Origin: Rubrivivax sp.
GTDB lineage: Bacteria > Pseudomonadota > Gammaproteobacteria > Burkholderiales > Burkholderiaceae_C
NCBI GenBank assembly: GCA_016789865.1
Contig: JAEUPC010000189.1
Span: 1 to 35,544 of the forward strand
Direction of reading: 5' to 3'
DNA: 35,544 nucleotides
In this document: piece after piece, positions 6,988 to 16,553 of the stretch
Layout: every line of letters begins with the position of its first letter
Position numbering within the stretch: the first letter of the stretch is position 1
Program-made: the position numbers and the translations under genes
Notes under the pieces: generated by a model
Seen by the model: only the letters and a program-made list of their open reading frames with translations
Database searches by the model: none
What the model was told of the DNA's origin: nothing

Positions 6988-9900
6988 ATGCGCTACCACA
7001 TCAAGGGCCGTGTCATCGACGAATTCAGCGGCGAAGGCCTCGCCGGGGTCCGCGTCGAAGCGTGGGACAAGGACTTCCTGATCGCCGACGACCATCTCGG
7101 CTCGGCGACCACGCTCACCGACGGCAGCTTCGACATCACGTTCGACGAGGCCGCGTTCCGCGACCTGTTCTTCGACAGCCGACCGGACCTGTACTTCAAG
7201 GTCTGGTGCAACGGCGCCCTGCTGGCCAGCACCGAGAACTCGGTGCGCTGGAACGTCGCGCAACACGACATCGGCGTCGAGATCAAGTGCCCGCACCCGC
7301 CGGCGGCCGCGCCGGTGGAACGCCACATCTACTTGAAGATCGAGCGGCTGGAGCACTACAGCCCCGTGCGCCCGCAGGAGAAGGTGGTGCCGCCGGTGCG
7401 CTACGGCCGCGACTGCATGCGCAACCACGGCCACGAGAACGGCCTCATCCCCAACGCCGAGATCGAGGCACGCGCGCTCGACGCGGTGATCTACCGCGAG
7501 TACCTCGACTCGGCCTATCTGGTGCCGAAGTCGGCCAAGCTCATCGACGCGGATGTCAACGAGCCTTCGTGGGCGCACCGCGTTCCGGGCACGGTGATCT
7601 ACACCCACCCGGGCCAGCGGCTGAAAGTCCATGTCTGGAACGGCGACGACGTGCCCCACTCGCTGCACGTGCACGGCCTGCGCTACGGCATCGACTCCGA
7701 CGGCTCGTGGCCGTTCGGCACCGAAGCCGCCCACCACGGCGGGCGCTCTGACGCCATCTGCCCCGATGGCAGCTGGACCTACACCTTCGATGTCCCCGAA
7801 GACGCGCTGGGCGCCTGGCCGTTCCACGACCACACGCACCACGCGTCGATGAAGATCGACCAGGGTCTGTTCGGCGGCATCGTCGTGCTCGGCCGCTGCG
7901 ACCGCCCGCCGCGGCGCTTCGTCTTCCCGTGGCAGGTGCTGCGGCCGATCTACCTGGATGTGGCGCGCTGGCAGGGGCTGAAGCAGCCGTTCCCCCAACC
8001 GCCGCAAGACCGCCACGCGGGGCACGCCGAGGCCCCGGCACCGGCCGCGCAGGAGCGCCCCGCGCCCGATGCCGACGAAGTCATCGCCGTCGTGCCGCAG
8101 CTGCACCGCCGGCGCCTGAAGCCGGCGGCGCACGAGATCCTGTTGCAGCACCTGGACTTCCTCGAGGAGTTCACGGTCAAGGAGCTGGCGCTGCCCAGGC
8201 GCGTGATCAACACCGACCATGTGCCGGTGTTCCTGCACGTGATGAGCAACCCGGACTCCCGCCCGGTCTTCGACACCGACGACATCCACGAGCTGGGCGG
8301 CGAGGCCGAACTCGAGTTCCCGGTGGCTGGCGACTACACGTACTTCTGCCGCCATCACCCCGAGATGACCGGCACCGTGCACGTGGTTCCGGGCGGGCCC
8401 GACCCGGTGACGGTGACCATCACGCCCGGCGCGCCGGCCGCGTTCAGCCCGGCCGAAGTCACCGTGGGGGCCGGCGGCAGCGTGCGCTGGATCAACAACA
8501 CCATCGACCACCATACCGTCACCTCCACCGCCGGTGCGGCGATGAGCACGCACTGCATCAACGGCCGCGGCTTCGTCGGCAACACGCCCACCATCGTCGG
8601 GCGCAGCGGGCAGCGCATCCGCTGGTATGTCTTCAATCTCGACACCAGCACCAACTGGCACAACTTCCACCCGCACGCGATGCGCTGGCGCTTCGCCGGG
8701 CAGAACGTGGACATCCGCAGCCTCGGCCCGGCCGAGTCGTTCGTCGTCGAGTCGGAGATTCCGCCGGTGCTGCTGCTCACCGCCGACGAGGAGCGTGCGC
8801 AGGACCCGGACCATCGGCCCGCGGGCGCCACGCTGCGCCGCCTGAAGGGCGACTTCGTCTTCCACTGCCACGTGCACCATCACATGATGAACGGCATGGT
8901 GGGGCTGGTGCGCGCCCGCCGGAGCCTTTGGCTCACCGATGACATGGCGCACGAGATCAGCCACCGCACCGGCCTGCCGCTGGACGACGGCGGCAACGCC
9001 TGCCCCGATGTCGACGCCCACCCCTGCATGCACCACGGCAGCGGCCGCTGGGAAGAGGTGGCCGGCGCGCCACAGGTGGCGTTCATGCACGCGGTGCTGC
9101 TGCCCCACACCGAGCGCGTGCTGTTCTGGGGCTACACGCGTGCCGACCAATCGCGCGTGTGGGACTACTCCACCGCCGCCGGCAGCTACCTGCTGCCGGC
9201 CAACCAGCCGGCCGACTCACCCGGGCTGGACATCAACAGCTCGAACATGTGGTCGGCGCAGCACACGGTGCTGGACGACGCCGCCGGCAGCGTGCTGGTG
9301 CATGGGGGCTTCTCCCCCGACAAGAGCTTCCTCTTCGACCCCGCCACGCTCACCTGGAGCCGCACGGCCGACACCGCCGACGACCGCTTCTATTCGACGA
9401 CGCTGACGCGCGGCGACGGCAAGGCCGTGACGCTGTACGGTTCGGGCTCGAAGTCGGTCGAGGTGTACACGCCGGGCGGTGGCTGGGCTGCACCAATCGC
9501 CATGCCGGCCGGCATGAACCACCACCAGTACTACCCGTGGACCTACGTGCTGCCAGATGGGCAACTGTTCATCGCCGGCCCGCACGTGCCCACGAACCGC
9601 TTCGACCTCGCTGCACCCGCGGCGGCCGTGGCCTTCAACACGCTCGCCGGCAACCGCAGCACCGGCGGCGAGAAAGGCAGCTCGGTGATGCTGATGGTGC
9701 GCCCGCCGTCGCACAAGCCGGTGGTGACCATCCTCGGCGGCAACCCGGCGCCGGCGCAGAAGAGCGTGGAGATGATCGACCTGTCGGCCGCCACCCCGGC
9801 CTGGGTGGCCTGGCCCGACATGAACCTCGCGCGCGCCCAGCAGTTCACGGCCACCCTGCTGCCCGATGGGCGCATCTTCGTCGCCGGCGGCATCACCGGC

Positions 9901-10404
9901 GGCGCCGACGGCGGCGCCTGCGAGATCTTCGACCCGCGAAACCCCGCCGCCGGCTGGGTGCTCGGCCGGCCGATGAAGTACGCGCGCTCCTACCACTCGG
10001 CCTTCATCCTGCTGCCCGACGGCAGCGTGCTTGGCGGCGGCGACCCCGGCGGGCCGGCCGGGCCCACGCCCCACGAGCGCTTCTACCCGGACTACTTCGA
10101 GCAGATGCGGCCGAACATCGGCGCCGCACCGGCCACCCTGCACTACGGCAGCGCGTTCAGCGTGGGCACGCCGCAGGCCTCCGAGATCACCGAGGTGGTG
10201 CTGCTGCGCGGCGGAACGGTCACGCACGGCTTCAACATGTCGCAGCGCGGCCTGGAGTGCGAGATCACAGGTGTGAACGCGGCCAGCGTGGATGCCGTGC
10301 TGCCGGCCAACGCCAACCTGGCGCCGCCGGGCTGGTACCTGCTGTTCGTGCTCAATGCCAGCCGGGTGCCTTCAACGGGGCGGTGGGTGCGGGTGACCGT
10401 GTGA
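6988..10404 (+). CDS. Multidomain copper oxidase: transthyretin-like + multicopper oxidase/cupredoxins + galactose-oxidase-like domain
   Basis: The protein has 1138 residues. Residues 3-98 resemble a transthyretin-like beta domain. A multicopper oxidase part follows, with His pairs at H227/H229 and H280/H282, a plastocyanin-like C454-x2-H457-x2-M460 site, a further cupredoxin, then HxH at 561/563 and the classic HCH-x3-H-x4-M signature (626-637). Type 1, 2 and 3 copper ligands are therefore visible. From about 690 a kelch-type propeller begins, and 1042-1138 is the DUF1929/GlxA-like cap. Galactose-oxidase copper-site equivalents are Y802, Y1002-H1003 and H1080, but the Cys of the Cys-Tyr cofactor is replaced by Ser756. 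No signal peptide is visible from either candidate start. The substrate is unknown; coupling of two copper oxidations in one chain is inference. Confidence 0.88.
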   Translation: MRYHIKGRVIDEFSGEGLAGVRVEAWDKDFLIADDHLGSATTLTDGSFDITFDEAAFRDLFFDSRPDLYFKVWCNGALLASTENSVRWNVAQHDIGVEIKCPHPPAAAPVERHIYLKIERLEHYSPVRPQEKVVPPVRYGRDCMRNHGHENGLIPNAEIEARALDAVIYREYLDSAYLVPKSAKLIDADVNEPSWAHRVPGTVIYTHPGQRLKVHVWNGDDVPHSLHVHGLRYGIDSDGSWPFGTEAAHHGGRSDAICPDGSWTYTFDVPEDALGAWPFHDHTHHASMKIDQGLFGGIVVLGRCDRPPRRFVFPWQVLRPIYLDVARWQGLKQPFPQPPQDRHAGHAEAPAPAAQERPAPDADEVIAVVPQLHRRRLKPAAHEILLQHLDFLEEFTVKELALPRRVINTDHVPVFLHVMSNPDSRPVFDTDDIHELGGEAELEFPVAGDYTYFCRHHPEMTGTVHVVPGGPDPVTVTITPGAPAAFSPAEVTVGAGGSVRWINNTIDHHTVTSTAGAAMSTHCINGRGFVGNTPTIVGRSGQRIRWYVFNLDTSTNWHNFHPHAMRWRFAGQNVDIRSLGPAESFVVESEIPPVLLLTADEERAQDPDHRPAGATLRRLKGDFVFHCHVHHHMMNGMVGLVRARRSLWLTDDMAHEISHRTGLPLDDGGNACPDVDAHPCMHHGSGRWEEVAGAPQVAFMHAVLLPHTERVLFWGYTRADQSRVWDYSTAAGSYLLPANQPADSPGLDINSSNMWSAQHTVLDDAAGSVLVHGGFSPDKSFLFDPATLTWSRTADTADDRFYSTTLTRGDGKAVTLYGSGSKSVEVYTPGGGWAAPIAMPAGMNHHQYYPWTYVLPDGQLFIAGPHVPTNRFDLAAPAAAVAFNTLAGNRSTGGEKGSSVMLMVRPPSHKPVVTILGGNPAPAQKSVEMIDLSAATPAWVAWPDMNLARAQQFTATLLPDGRIFVAGGITGGADGGACEIFDPRNPAAGWVLGRPMKYARSYHSAFILLPDGSVLGGGDPGGPAGPTPHERFYPDYFEQMRPNIGAAPATLHYGSAFSVGTPQASEITEVVLLRGGTVTHGFNMSQRGLECEITGVNAASVDAVLPANANLAPPGWYLLFVLNASRVPSTGRWVRVTV

Positions 10405-10412
10405 TCGAGGCC

Positions 10413-10438
10413 GGCCGGGCATGAGGCAAAGCCCGGCC
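10413..10438 (+). terminator. Hairpin after the oxidase fusion
   Basis: Perfect 8-bp stem GGCCGGGC / GCCCGGCC around a 10-nt loop, starting 9 nt after the oxidase stop. No T-run follows, as is common in very GC-rich genomes. The rest of the 10405-10591 gap is GC-rich with no clear promoter. Confidence 0.5.
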
Positions 10439-10591
10439 AGCCGCCGCGGCGGGGAGGCATCGGAGGTGCGGCCAGCGTGCAGCGGCCGCACGAACGACAA
10501 TCGCCCTTCCTGCCGGGGCCGCTGACCTGACCCCGGCGCTGTCCGCAGCCTGCCGGGGCGAGCACCCCCGGCCCTCCGCCCCCGCACACCC

Positions 10592-12040
10592 ATGAGCACC
10601 GTCGCCTCCTACCCGCACGTCCAACTCTTCATCGCCGGCCAGTGGCGGCCGGGCCGGGCCGGCGAGACGCTGGCCGTGAGGAACCCGGCCACCGACGCCG
10701 AGATCGGCCGCGTCGCCGTGGCGCGCAAGGCCGACCTGGACGAGGCCCTGGCGGCCGCCGCGAAGGGCTTCGAGGTCTGGCGCAAGACCCCCGCGATCGA
10801 GCGGGCGAAGATCATGCGTGAAGCCGCGCGCCTGTTCCGCGAGCGCGCCGCCGCCATCGCGCCGCTGCTGACCATGGAGCAGGGCAAGCCGCTGGCCGAA
10901 GCGAAGGCCGAGCTGATGGCCGCGCCCGACATCATCGAGTGGTTCGCCGAAGAGGCCCGGCGCATCAACGGCCGCATCACGCCGCCGCGCGCCGCCGGGC
11001 AGCTGGCCCAGGTGTTCAAGGAGCCGGTGGGCCCGGTGGCGGCGTTCTCGCCTTGGAACTTCCCGGTCAACCAGGTCGTGCGCAAGCTGTCGGCGGCGCT
11101 GGCCACCGGCTGCTCGATGATCGTCAAGGCGCCCGAGGAGACGCCGGCGTCGCCGGCCGAGCTGATCCGCGCCTTCGCCGACGCGGGCGTGCCCGCCGGC
11201 GTGGTGAACCTGGTGTTCGGCACACCCTCGGAGATCAGCGAGTACCTGATCCCGCACCCGGTGATCCGCAAGGTCACCTTCACCGGCAGCACGGTGGTGG
11301 GCAAGCAGCTCGCGGCGCTGGCTGGTGCGCACATGAAGCGCGTGACGATGGAGCTCGGCGGCCACGCGCCGGTCATCGTGGCCGAGGACGCCGACATCGC
11401 CAAGGCGGTGAAGATCGCCGGCGGCTCCAAGTTCCGCAACGCCGGGCAGGTGTGCATCTCGCCGACGCGCTTTCTGGTCGCCAACAGCGTGCGCGACGAA
11501 TTCGTCAAGGGGCTGGTGGCGGTGTCGCGCGGCCTGAAGGTCGCCGGCGGGCTGGAGGAAGGCACCTCGATGGGGCCGCTGGCCAACCCGCGCCGCGTGG
11601 CGGCGATGGAGCGCCTCACCGCCGACGCGGTGAAGCGCGGCGCGCAGGTCGCCACCGGCGGCGAGCGCATCGGCAGCGCCGGCAACTTCTTCGCCCCGAC
11701 GGTGCTGGTCGACGCCCCCACCGACAGCCTGGTCTTCAACGAAGAGCCCTTCGGCCCGATGGCCGCTGTGCGCGGCTTCGACCGCATCGAAGACGCCATC
11801 GCCGAGGCCAACCGGCTGCCCTACGGCCTGGCCGCGTATGCCTTCACCGGCTCGCTGCGCACCGCGCACCTGCTCAGCGAGGGGCTGCAGACCGGCATGC
11901 TGTGGATCAACCAGCCGGCCGCCGCGGTGCCCGAGATGCCCTTCGGCGGCGTGAAGGACTCGGGCTACGGCAGCGAAGGCGGCCCCGAGGCGGTGGAGGC
12001 CTACCTCAACACCAAGAGCGTGACGACGGCCTGCCTCTGA
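10592..12040 (+). CDS. NAD(P)-dependent aldehyde dehydrogenase (succinate-semialdehyde dehydrogenase-like)
   Basis: A 482-residue enzyme of the aldehyde dehydrogenase superfamily, oxidising an aldehyde to the acid with NAD or NADP in the cytoplasm. Catalytic Cys288 lies in '[11 protein letters not shown]', general base Glu254 in 'MELGGHAP', and the oxyanion Asn156 in 'PWNFP'. The FTGS cofactor segment and the 'EEPFGP' motif are also present. The overall pattern resembles GabD/SSADH and related class III enzymes, but the substrate cannot be fixed from sequence. It is followed in the same direction by a Bug protein gene (88-bp gap), paaZ and an MFS gene, which suggests a catabolic operon. No clear Shine-Dalgarno precedes the ATG. 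Confidence 0.9.
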   Translation: MSTVASYPHVQLFIAGQWRPGRAGETLAVRNPATDAEIGRVAVARKADLDEALAAAAKGFEVWRKTPAIERAKIMREAARLFRERAAAIAPLLTMEQGKPLAEAKAELMAAPDIIEWFAEEARRINGRITPPRAAGQLAQVFKEPVGPVAAFSPWNFPVNQVVRKLSAALATGCSMIVKAPEETPASPAELIRAFADAGVPAGVVNLVFGTPSEISEYLIPHPVIRKVTFTGSTVVGKQLAALAGAHMKRVTMELGGHAPVIVAEDADIAKAVKIAGGSKFRNAGQVCISPTRFLVANSVRDEFVKGLVAVSRGLKVAGGLEEGTSMGPLANPRRVAAMERLTADAVKRGAQVATGGERIGSAGNFFAPTVLVDAPTDSLVFNEEPFGPMAAVRGFDRIEDAIAEANRLPYGLAAYAFTGSLRTAHLLSEGLQTGMLWINQPAAAVPEMPFGGVKDSGYGSEGGPEAVEAYLNTKSVTTACL

Positions 12041-12128
12041 CGCGCTGGTCGTCGGCCCAGGCCGCGGCCCGGGCACCCGCACCGGCGCCACACGGCACCG
12101 CAAGTCATCCAACGATGAGGAGACAAGC

Positions 12129-13118
12129 ATGACCGACCACCGTCGGCGGCTGGCCGCGGGCCTGGCCGCGATGACCTTGATCGCCGCCGGCGCGGCCGGC
12201 CCGGCCGCCGCACAACCGACCTGGCCCGACCGGCCGATCAAGGTCATCCTGCCGTTCCCGCCCGGCGGCCCGAGCGACATCGTGATGCGCCTGGCCGCCG
12301 AGAAGATGCAGGCCGCGCTGAAGCAGCCCATCGTCATCGAGAACCGCCCGGGGGCCGGCGGCAACCTGGGCACCGCGGAAGCGGCGCGCGCCGCGCCCGA
12401 CGGCCACACCTGGCTGTGGGGCACCGACACGCTGGTCACCGTCAACCCGCATGTCTACAAGCAACTGGGTTTCAAGGTCGAGGATCTGCAGCCGGTGACC
12501 ATCGGCACGAGCTTCAGCCAGACGCTGGTGTGCAACCCGGCCACGGGCGTGAAGAGCGTGAAGGAGCTCGTCGACAAGGCCAGGGCCGGCAAGCTCAGCT
12601 ACGCCTCGGGCGGTGCCGGGGTGCCCGGGCACCTCTCCATGGAGCTGTTCCTGCACATGGCCGGCATCGAGATGACGCATGTGCCGTACAAGGGCCCGGC
12701 GCCGGCCACGCAAGACGTGATCGGCGGCCAGGTGCCCTGCGGCCTGCTGGCCGGCCCCACGGTGCTGCCGCACATCCGCGCCGGCAAGCTGGTGGCGCTG
12801 GCGGTCTCGGGCGCGCAGCGCTCGCCCACCCTGCCCGATGTGCCGACGATGGCCGAGACCGGCGTGGCCGGCCTGGCCGGCTATCGCGCCGACTTCGCGC
12901 TGGCGATGTTCGCGCCGAAGGCCACGCCCGAAGCCATCGTCTCGCGCATGCGCCAGGCCTTCGTCGAAGCGATCAAGGCGCCCGACGTGGTGGAAAAGCT
13001 GAAGGCCGGCGACCAGGTCGTCGTCGGAAGCACCAGCGCCGACGCCGCACGCACGCTGGCCGCCGACTCGCAGAAGTGGGGCGAAGTGGCGCGCCGCATC
13101 AAGCTCGGGCTGGACTGA
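12129..13118 (+). CDS. Bug/TctC-family substrate-binding protein
   Basis: A complete 329-residue periplasmic binding protein. It has a signal peptide with an Arg-rich start (residues 1-28, cleavage after AAA), the ligand loop 'FPPGGPSD' at about residues 43-50, the 'ENRPGAGG' segment, 'THVPYKGPAP' and 'SPTLPDVPTMAETG'. These are the standard Bug landmarks. GAGGAG lies about 6 nt before the ATG. The gene sits between an aldehyde dehydrogenase gene and paaZ; the paaZ start is only 19 nt beyond its stop. This makes it a candidate sensor or uptake component for the compound degraded by its neighbours. The ligand is inferred only from context, perhaps an aromatic or dicarboxylic acid. Confidence 0.93.
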   Translation: MTDHRRRLAAGLAAMTLIAAGAAGPAAAQPTWPDRPIKVILPFPPGGPSDIVMRLAAEKMQAALKQPIVIENRPGAGGNLGTAEAARAAPDGHTWLWGTDTLVTVNPHVYKQLGFKVEDLQPVTIGTSFSQTLVCNPATGVKSVKELVDKARAGKLSYASGGAGVPGHLSMELFLHMAGIEMTHVPYKGPAPATQDVIGGQVPCGLLAGPTVLPHIRAGKLVALAVSGAQRSPTLPDVPTMAETGVAGLAGYRADFALAMFAPKATPEAIVSRMRQAFVEAIKAPDVVEKLKAGDQVVVGSTSADAARTLAADSQKWGEVARRIKLGLD

Positions 13119-13137
13119 AGAGCCTGGGAGCCTTGAC

Positions 13138-13173
13138 GTGAGCCCTGCCGTGAGCCCTGCCGTGAGCCCTGTC
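13138..13173. repeat. 12-bp triplicate spanning the paaZ start
   Basis: The unit GTGAGCCCTGCC occurs three times head to tail (13138, 13150, 13162; the last with one C-to-T change). It encodes 'SPAV' repeats and supplies three possible in-frame GTG starts, each further from the Shine-Dalgarno at about 13126-13130. Confidence 0.9.
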
Positions 13174-15207
13174 CTGCAAAGCCACATTGCCGGCCGCTGG
13201 CTCGGCCAGCACCCCGCGCTTGCGCTGCACTCGGCCGTCAACGGCAGCGTCGTGGCGCACACCCATGCCGAGGCCCCCGACTTCGCCGAGGCCATCGCCT
13301 TCGCGCACCGCCGCGGCGTGCCCGCGCTGCTGGCGCTGGACTTCCAGGAACGTGCCGAGCGGCTCAAGCTCCTGGCGAAGTACCTCGGCGAGCGCAAGGA
13401 AGCACTGTACGCGGTGTCGGCCCACACCGGCGCCACGCGCACCGACGGCTGGATCGACATCGAAGGCGGCACCGGCACGCTGTTCGCCTACGCCGGCACG
13501 GGCGGCAACGAACTGCCCTCGGGCAACGTCGTGCACGAAGGGCCGGCCATCCCGCTGGGCAAGAAGGGCAGCTTCGCCGGCACGCACATCCTGGTGCCCC
13601 GCCGCGGCGTGGCGGTGCACATCAACGCGTTCAACTTTCCGGTCTGGGGCCTGCTGGAGAAGTTCGCGCCGACGTTTCTGGCCGGCATGCCCACCATCGC
13701 CAAGCCGGCCACGTCCACCAGCTATCTCACCGAGAAATGCGTGCGGCTGATGCTGGAGTCGGGCCTGCTGCCCGAGGGTGCGTTGCAGCTGGTCATCGGC
13801 GGCACCGGCGACCTGCTCGACCGGCTGGAGGAAAGCGACGTCGTCACCTTCACCGGCAGCGCCGACACCGCCGCGCGGCTGCGCGTGAATGCCAACCTGC
13901 TGCGCCGCTCGATCCCGTTCAACGCCGAGGCCGATTCGCTGAACTGCGCCATCCTCGCCCCCGATGTGACCGAGAGCGACGAGGAGTTCGACCTGTTCGT
14001 CAAGGAAGTGGCGCGCGAGATGACGGTGAAGGCGGGCCAGAAGTGCACCGCCATCCGCCGCGCCATCGTGCCGCGCCGGCTGCTCGATGCCGTGGCCACG
14101 AAGCTCGCCGAGCGCCTGGCCAAGGTGGTGGTGGGCGACCCGGCGCTCGAAGCGGTGCGCATGGGCGCGCTGGCCTCGAAGTCGCAGCAGGCCGACGTGG
14201 CCGAGCGCGTGGCCGCACTCGCCGCCGGCAACGAGGTGATCTTCGGCGAAGGCCCCGGCTTCAAGCCGCAGGGCGAAGGCGTCGAGCAGGGCGCCTTCTT
14301 CGCGCCGACGCTGCTGCTGTGCCGCAAGCCGCTGGTCAACGCCGCGGTGCACGACATCGAGGCCTTCGGCCCGGTGAGCACGTTGATGCCGTACGACGAA
14401 CTCGACGAGGCCGTGGCGCTGGCCGCGCGCGGCCGCGGCAGCCTGGTGGGCACGCTGGTGACCAAGGAGCCGGCGACCGCCGCGCGCGTGGTGCCGCAGG
14501 TGGCCGCGTTGCACGGGCGCTTTCTGGTGCTGGACCGCGAGGCCGCTGCCGAATCCACCGGCCACGGCTCGCCGCTGCCGATGCTCAAGCATGGCGGCCC
14601 GGGCCGCGCCGGCGGCGGCGAGGAACTCGGCGGGCTGCGCGCGGTGAAGCACTACCTGCAGCGCACCGCCGTGCAGGGCTCGCCTTCCATGCTGGCCGCG
14701 GTGACGGGCGAGTTCGTGCGCGGCGCGAAGGTGGTCGAGACCGCGATCCACCCGTTCCGCCGCCACTTCGAAGACCTCGTCATCGGCGAAAGCCTGCTCA
14801 CGCACCGGCGCACGGTGAGCGAGGCCGACATCGTGGCCTTCGGCGGCATCAGCGGCGACTTCTTCTACATGCACTTCGACGAGGTGGCCGCGGCCAAGAG
14901 CCCGTTCGGCAAGCGCATCGCGCACGGCTACTTCGTGCTCTCGGCGGCCGCCGGCCTGTTCGTCAGCCCCGCGCAGGGGCCAGTGCTGGCCAACTACGGG
15001 CTGGACACGCTGCGCTTCGTCAAGCCGGTGGGCATCGGCGACACCATCCAGGCGCGGCTGACGGCCAAGCGCAAGATCGACCGGCGCAAGAAGGGCGCCG
15101 ACGGCGTGGGCCAGGGCGTGGTGGCCTGGGACGTGGAAGTCACCAACCAGCTCGGTGAAGTGGTGGCCAGCTACGACATCCTCACGCTGGTGGCCAAGCG
15201 CGGCTGA
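13138..15207 (+). CDS. paaZ: Bifunctional oxepin-CoA hydrolase / 3-oxo-5,6-dehydrosuberyl-CoA semialdehyde dehydrogenase
   Basis: A 689-residue fusion enzyme of aerobic phenylacetate breakdown. The C-terminal MaoC-type hydratase opens oxepin-CoA, and the N-terminal aldehyde dehydrogenase oxidises the resulting semialdehyde. The dehydrogenase half (about 12-525) shows Glu264 in 'NAEADSLN' and Cys303 in 'GQKCTAIRR'. The stretch 'STGHGSPLP...[14 protein letters not shown]' links to the MaoC half, where Asp574 and His579 sit in '[10 protein letters not shown]' and the protein continues with '[14 protein letters not shown]', as in E. coli PaaZ. Length fits the family (about 680). The start is GTG with GGGAG about 8 nt upstream, and it lies in a 12-bp triplicate that offers three in-frame GTG codons. 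No other paa genes are in the window. Confidence 0.93.
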   Translation: MSPAVSPAVSPVLQSHIAGRWLGQHPALALHSAVNGSVVAHTHAEAPDFAEAIAFAHRRGVPALLALDFQERAERLKLLAKYLGERKEALYAVSAHTGATRTDGWIDIEGGTGTLFAYAGTGGNELPSGNVVHEGPAIPLGKKGSFAGTHILVPRRGVAVHINAFNFPVWGLLEKFAPTFLAGMPTIAKPATSTSYLTEKCVRLMLESGLLPEGALQLVIGGTGDLLDRLEESDVVTFTGSADTAARLRVNANLLRRSIPFNAEADSLNCAILAPDVTESDEEFDLFVKEVAREMTVKAGQKCTAIRRAIVPRRLLDAVATKLAERLAKVVVGDPALEAVRMGALASKSQQADVAERVAALAAGNEVIFGEGPGFKPQGEGVEQGAFFAPTLLLCRKPLVNAAVHDIEAFGPVSTLMPYDELDEAVALAARGRGSLVGTLVTKEPATAARVVPQVAALHGRFLVLDREAAAESTGHGSPLPMLKHGGPGRAGGGEELGGLRAVKHYLQRTAVQGSPSMLAAVTGEFVRGAKVVETAIHPFRRHFEDLVIGESLLTHRRTVSEADIVAFGGISGDFFYMHFDEVAAAKSPFGKRIAHGYFVLSAAAGLFVSPAQGPVLANYGLDTLRFVKPVGIGDTIQARLTAKRKIDRRKKGADGVGQGVVAWDVEVTNQLGEVVASYDILTLVAKRG

Positions 15208-15236
15208 GCGGGCAAGCGGCCGCAACGCCTTTCGCC

Positions 15237-16463
15237 TTGAACACGCGGCGCGTCGTCTTGCTGCTGGGCAGCACGCAGACACTGGCCTGGGCCTCGTCGT
15301 ACTACCTGCCGGCGATCGTGGCCGCGCCGATGGCGCGCGACCTCGGCCTGTCGGTGACCACGGTGTTCCTGGCCTTCTCGGTGTCGCTGGTGCTGGCGGC
15401 AATGGTGGGCCCGGCCACCGGCCGCTTCATCGACCGCCACGGCGGGCGGCCGGTGCTGATGGGCACCAACTTGCTGTTCGCGGCGGGCCTGGCCGCACTC
15501 GGCCATGCGCAGGGGCCGGTGTCGCTGTTCGGCGCCTTCGCGCTGGTCGGCGTGGCCATGGGCGCGGGCCTGTACGACGCCGCGTTCGCCGGCCTCGTGT
15601 GGCTGTACGGGCGCGCCTCGCGCAACCCGATCACCGGCATCACGCTGCTGGCGGGCTTTGCCAGCACCGTGGGCTGGCCGCTCACCGCCTGGATGAGCGA
15701 GCAGTGGGGCTGGCGTGGCGCCTGTCAGGGCTGGGCGGCGCTGCATCTCGTGCTGGGGCTGCCGCTGAATGCGTGGCTGCCGCGCCGCCAGGCGGCGGCC
15801 GGGCCGCACGGGGCCGCCGATGCAAGCGAGCGGCAGGCGCCCGAAGCGGTTGCGGCCACGCAACCCGTGGCCGTCGCCGAGGCCCCTGCTGCGCCGTGGG
15901 GTCCGTTGGTGCTGCTGGCCTTCGTCTTCGCGACCACGCGCTTTGTCACCACCGGCATCGGCGCACACCTGCCGGGGCTGATGATGGCCGCCGGCGCATC
16001 ACTGGCCGCGGCGGTGGCGGTGGGCACGCTGGTCGGTCCGGCGCAGGTGGGTGGGCGGCTGCTGGAGTTCGGGCTGCTGCGGCGCTGGCACCCGCTGCTG
16101 TCGGCGCGGCTGGCCGCCGCGGGGCCCCCGCTGGGCATGGGCGCGCTGCTGGCCTTCGGGCTGCCGGTCGCGGCACCTTTTGCGCTGCTGCATGGCGCGG
16201 GCAACGGCATCATCACCATCGCCAAGGGCACGCTGCCGCTGGCGCTGTTCGGCGCGCAGGGTTACGGCCGCCGGCAAGGGTGGCTGTCGCTGCCGGCACA
16301 GGCGCTGCAGGCCTTCGCGCCATGGCTGTTCGGGCTGGCGCTGGAGCGCTCGGCGCAGACGCTGATGGCGATGTCGTGCGTGATCAGCGCCGCCGGGTGG
16401 GTGGCGCTGATGGCCCTTCGGCTGCCGGGGTCGGCCACCGGCGCCACGGCGGCGCCGCGTTGA
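15237..16463 (+). CDS. MFS transporter
   Basis: A 408-residue membrane protein of the major facilitator superfamily with about 12 hydrophobic segments. After the first two segments comes 'GRFIDRHGGRPVL', the loop 2-3 motif of MFS proteins. A charged, Ala/Pro-rich cytoplasmic loop at about 182-220 separates the two halves. The start is TTG at 15237, 29 nt after paaZ; no good Shine-Dalgarno is seen and the first in-frame ATG is well inside the first helices, so the exact start is uncertain. It is the last gene of the aldehyde dehydrogenase-Bug-paaZ group and may carry the substrate or a product of that pathway. The direction of transport cannot be told. Confidence 0.82.
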   Translation: MNTRRVVLLLGSTQTLAWASSYYLPAIVAAPMARDLGLSVTTVFLAFSVSLVLAAMVGPATGRFIDRHGGRPVLMGTNLLFAAGLAALGHAQGPVSLFGAFALVGVAMGAGLYDAAFAGLVWLYGRASRNPITGITLLAGFASTVGWPLTAWMSEQWGWRGACQGWAALHLVLGLPLNAWLPRRQAAAGPHGAADASERQAPEAVAATQPVAVAEAPAAPWGPLVLLAFVFATTRFVTTGIGAHLPGLMMAAGASLAAAVAVGTLVGPAQVGGRLLEFGLLRRWHPLLSARLAAAGPPLGMGALLAFGLPVAAPFALLHGAGNGIITIAKGTLPLALFGAQGYGRRQGWLSLPAQALQAFAPWLFGLALERSAQTLMAMSCVISAAGWVALMALRLPGSATGATAAPR

Positions 16464-16553
16464 TGAAGAGGGCCCGGTGAATCAGATGGCGCGGCCAGCG
16501 ACACCGGCAATTCCACCCGCCGCCCCGAGGGCATTGGGGCGCCCGCGCCGGCC

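Noticed and set aside
6847-9150. 767-codon minus-strand frame over the oxidase fusion
   Set aside because: The plus strand carries intact copper-site motifs. The antisense product is Val/His/Arg-rich and matches nothing known.
13099-15402. 767-codon minus-strand frame over paaZ
   Set aside because: paaZ on the plus strand matches the family end to end; the antisense frame is a GC effect.
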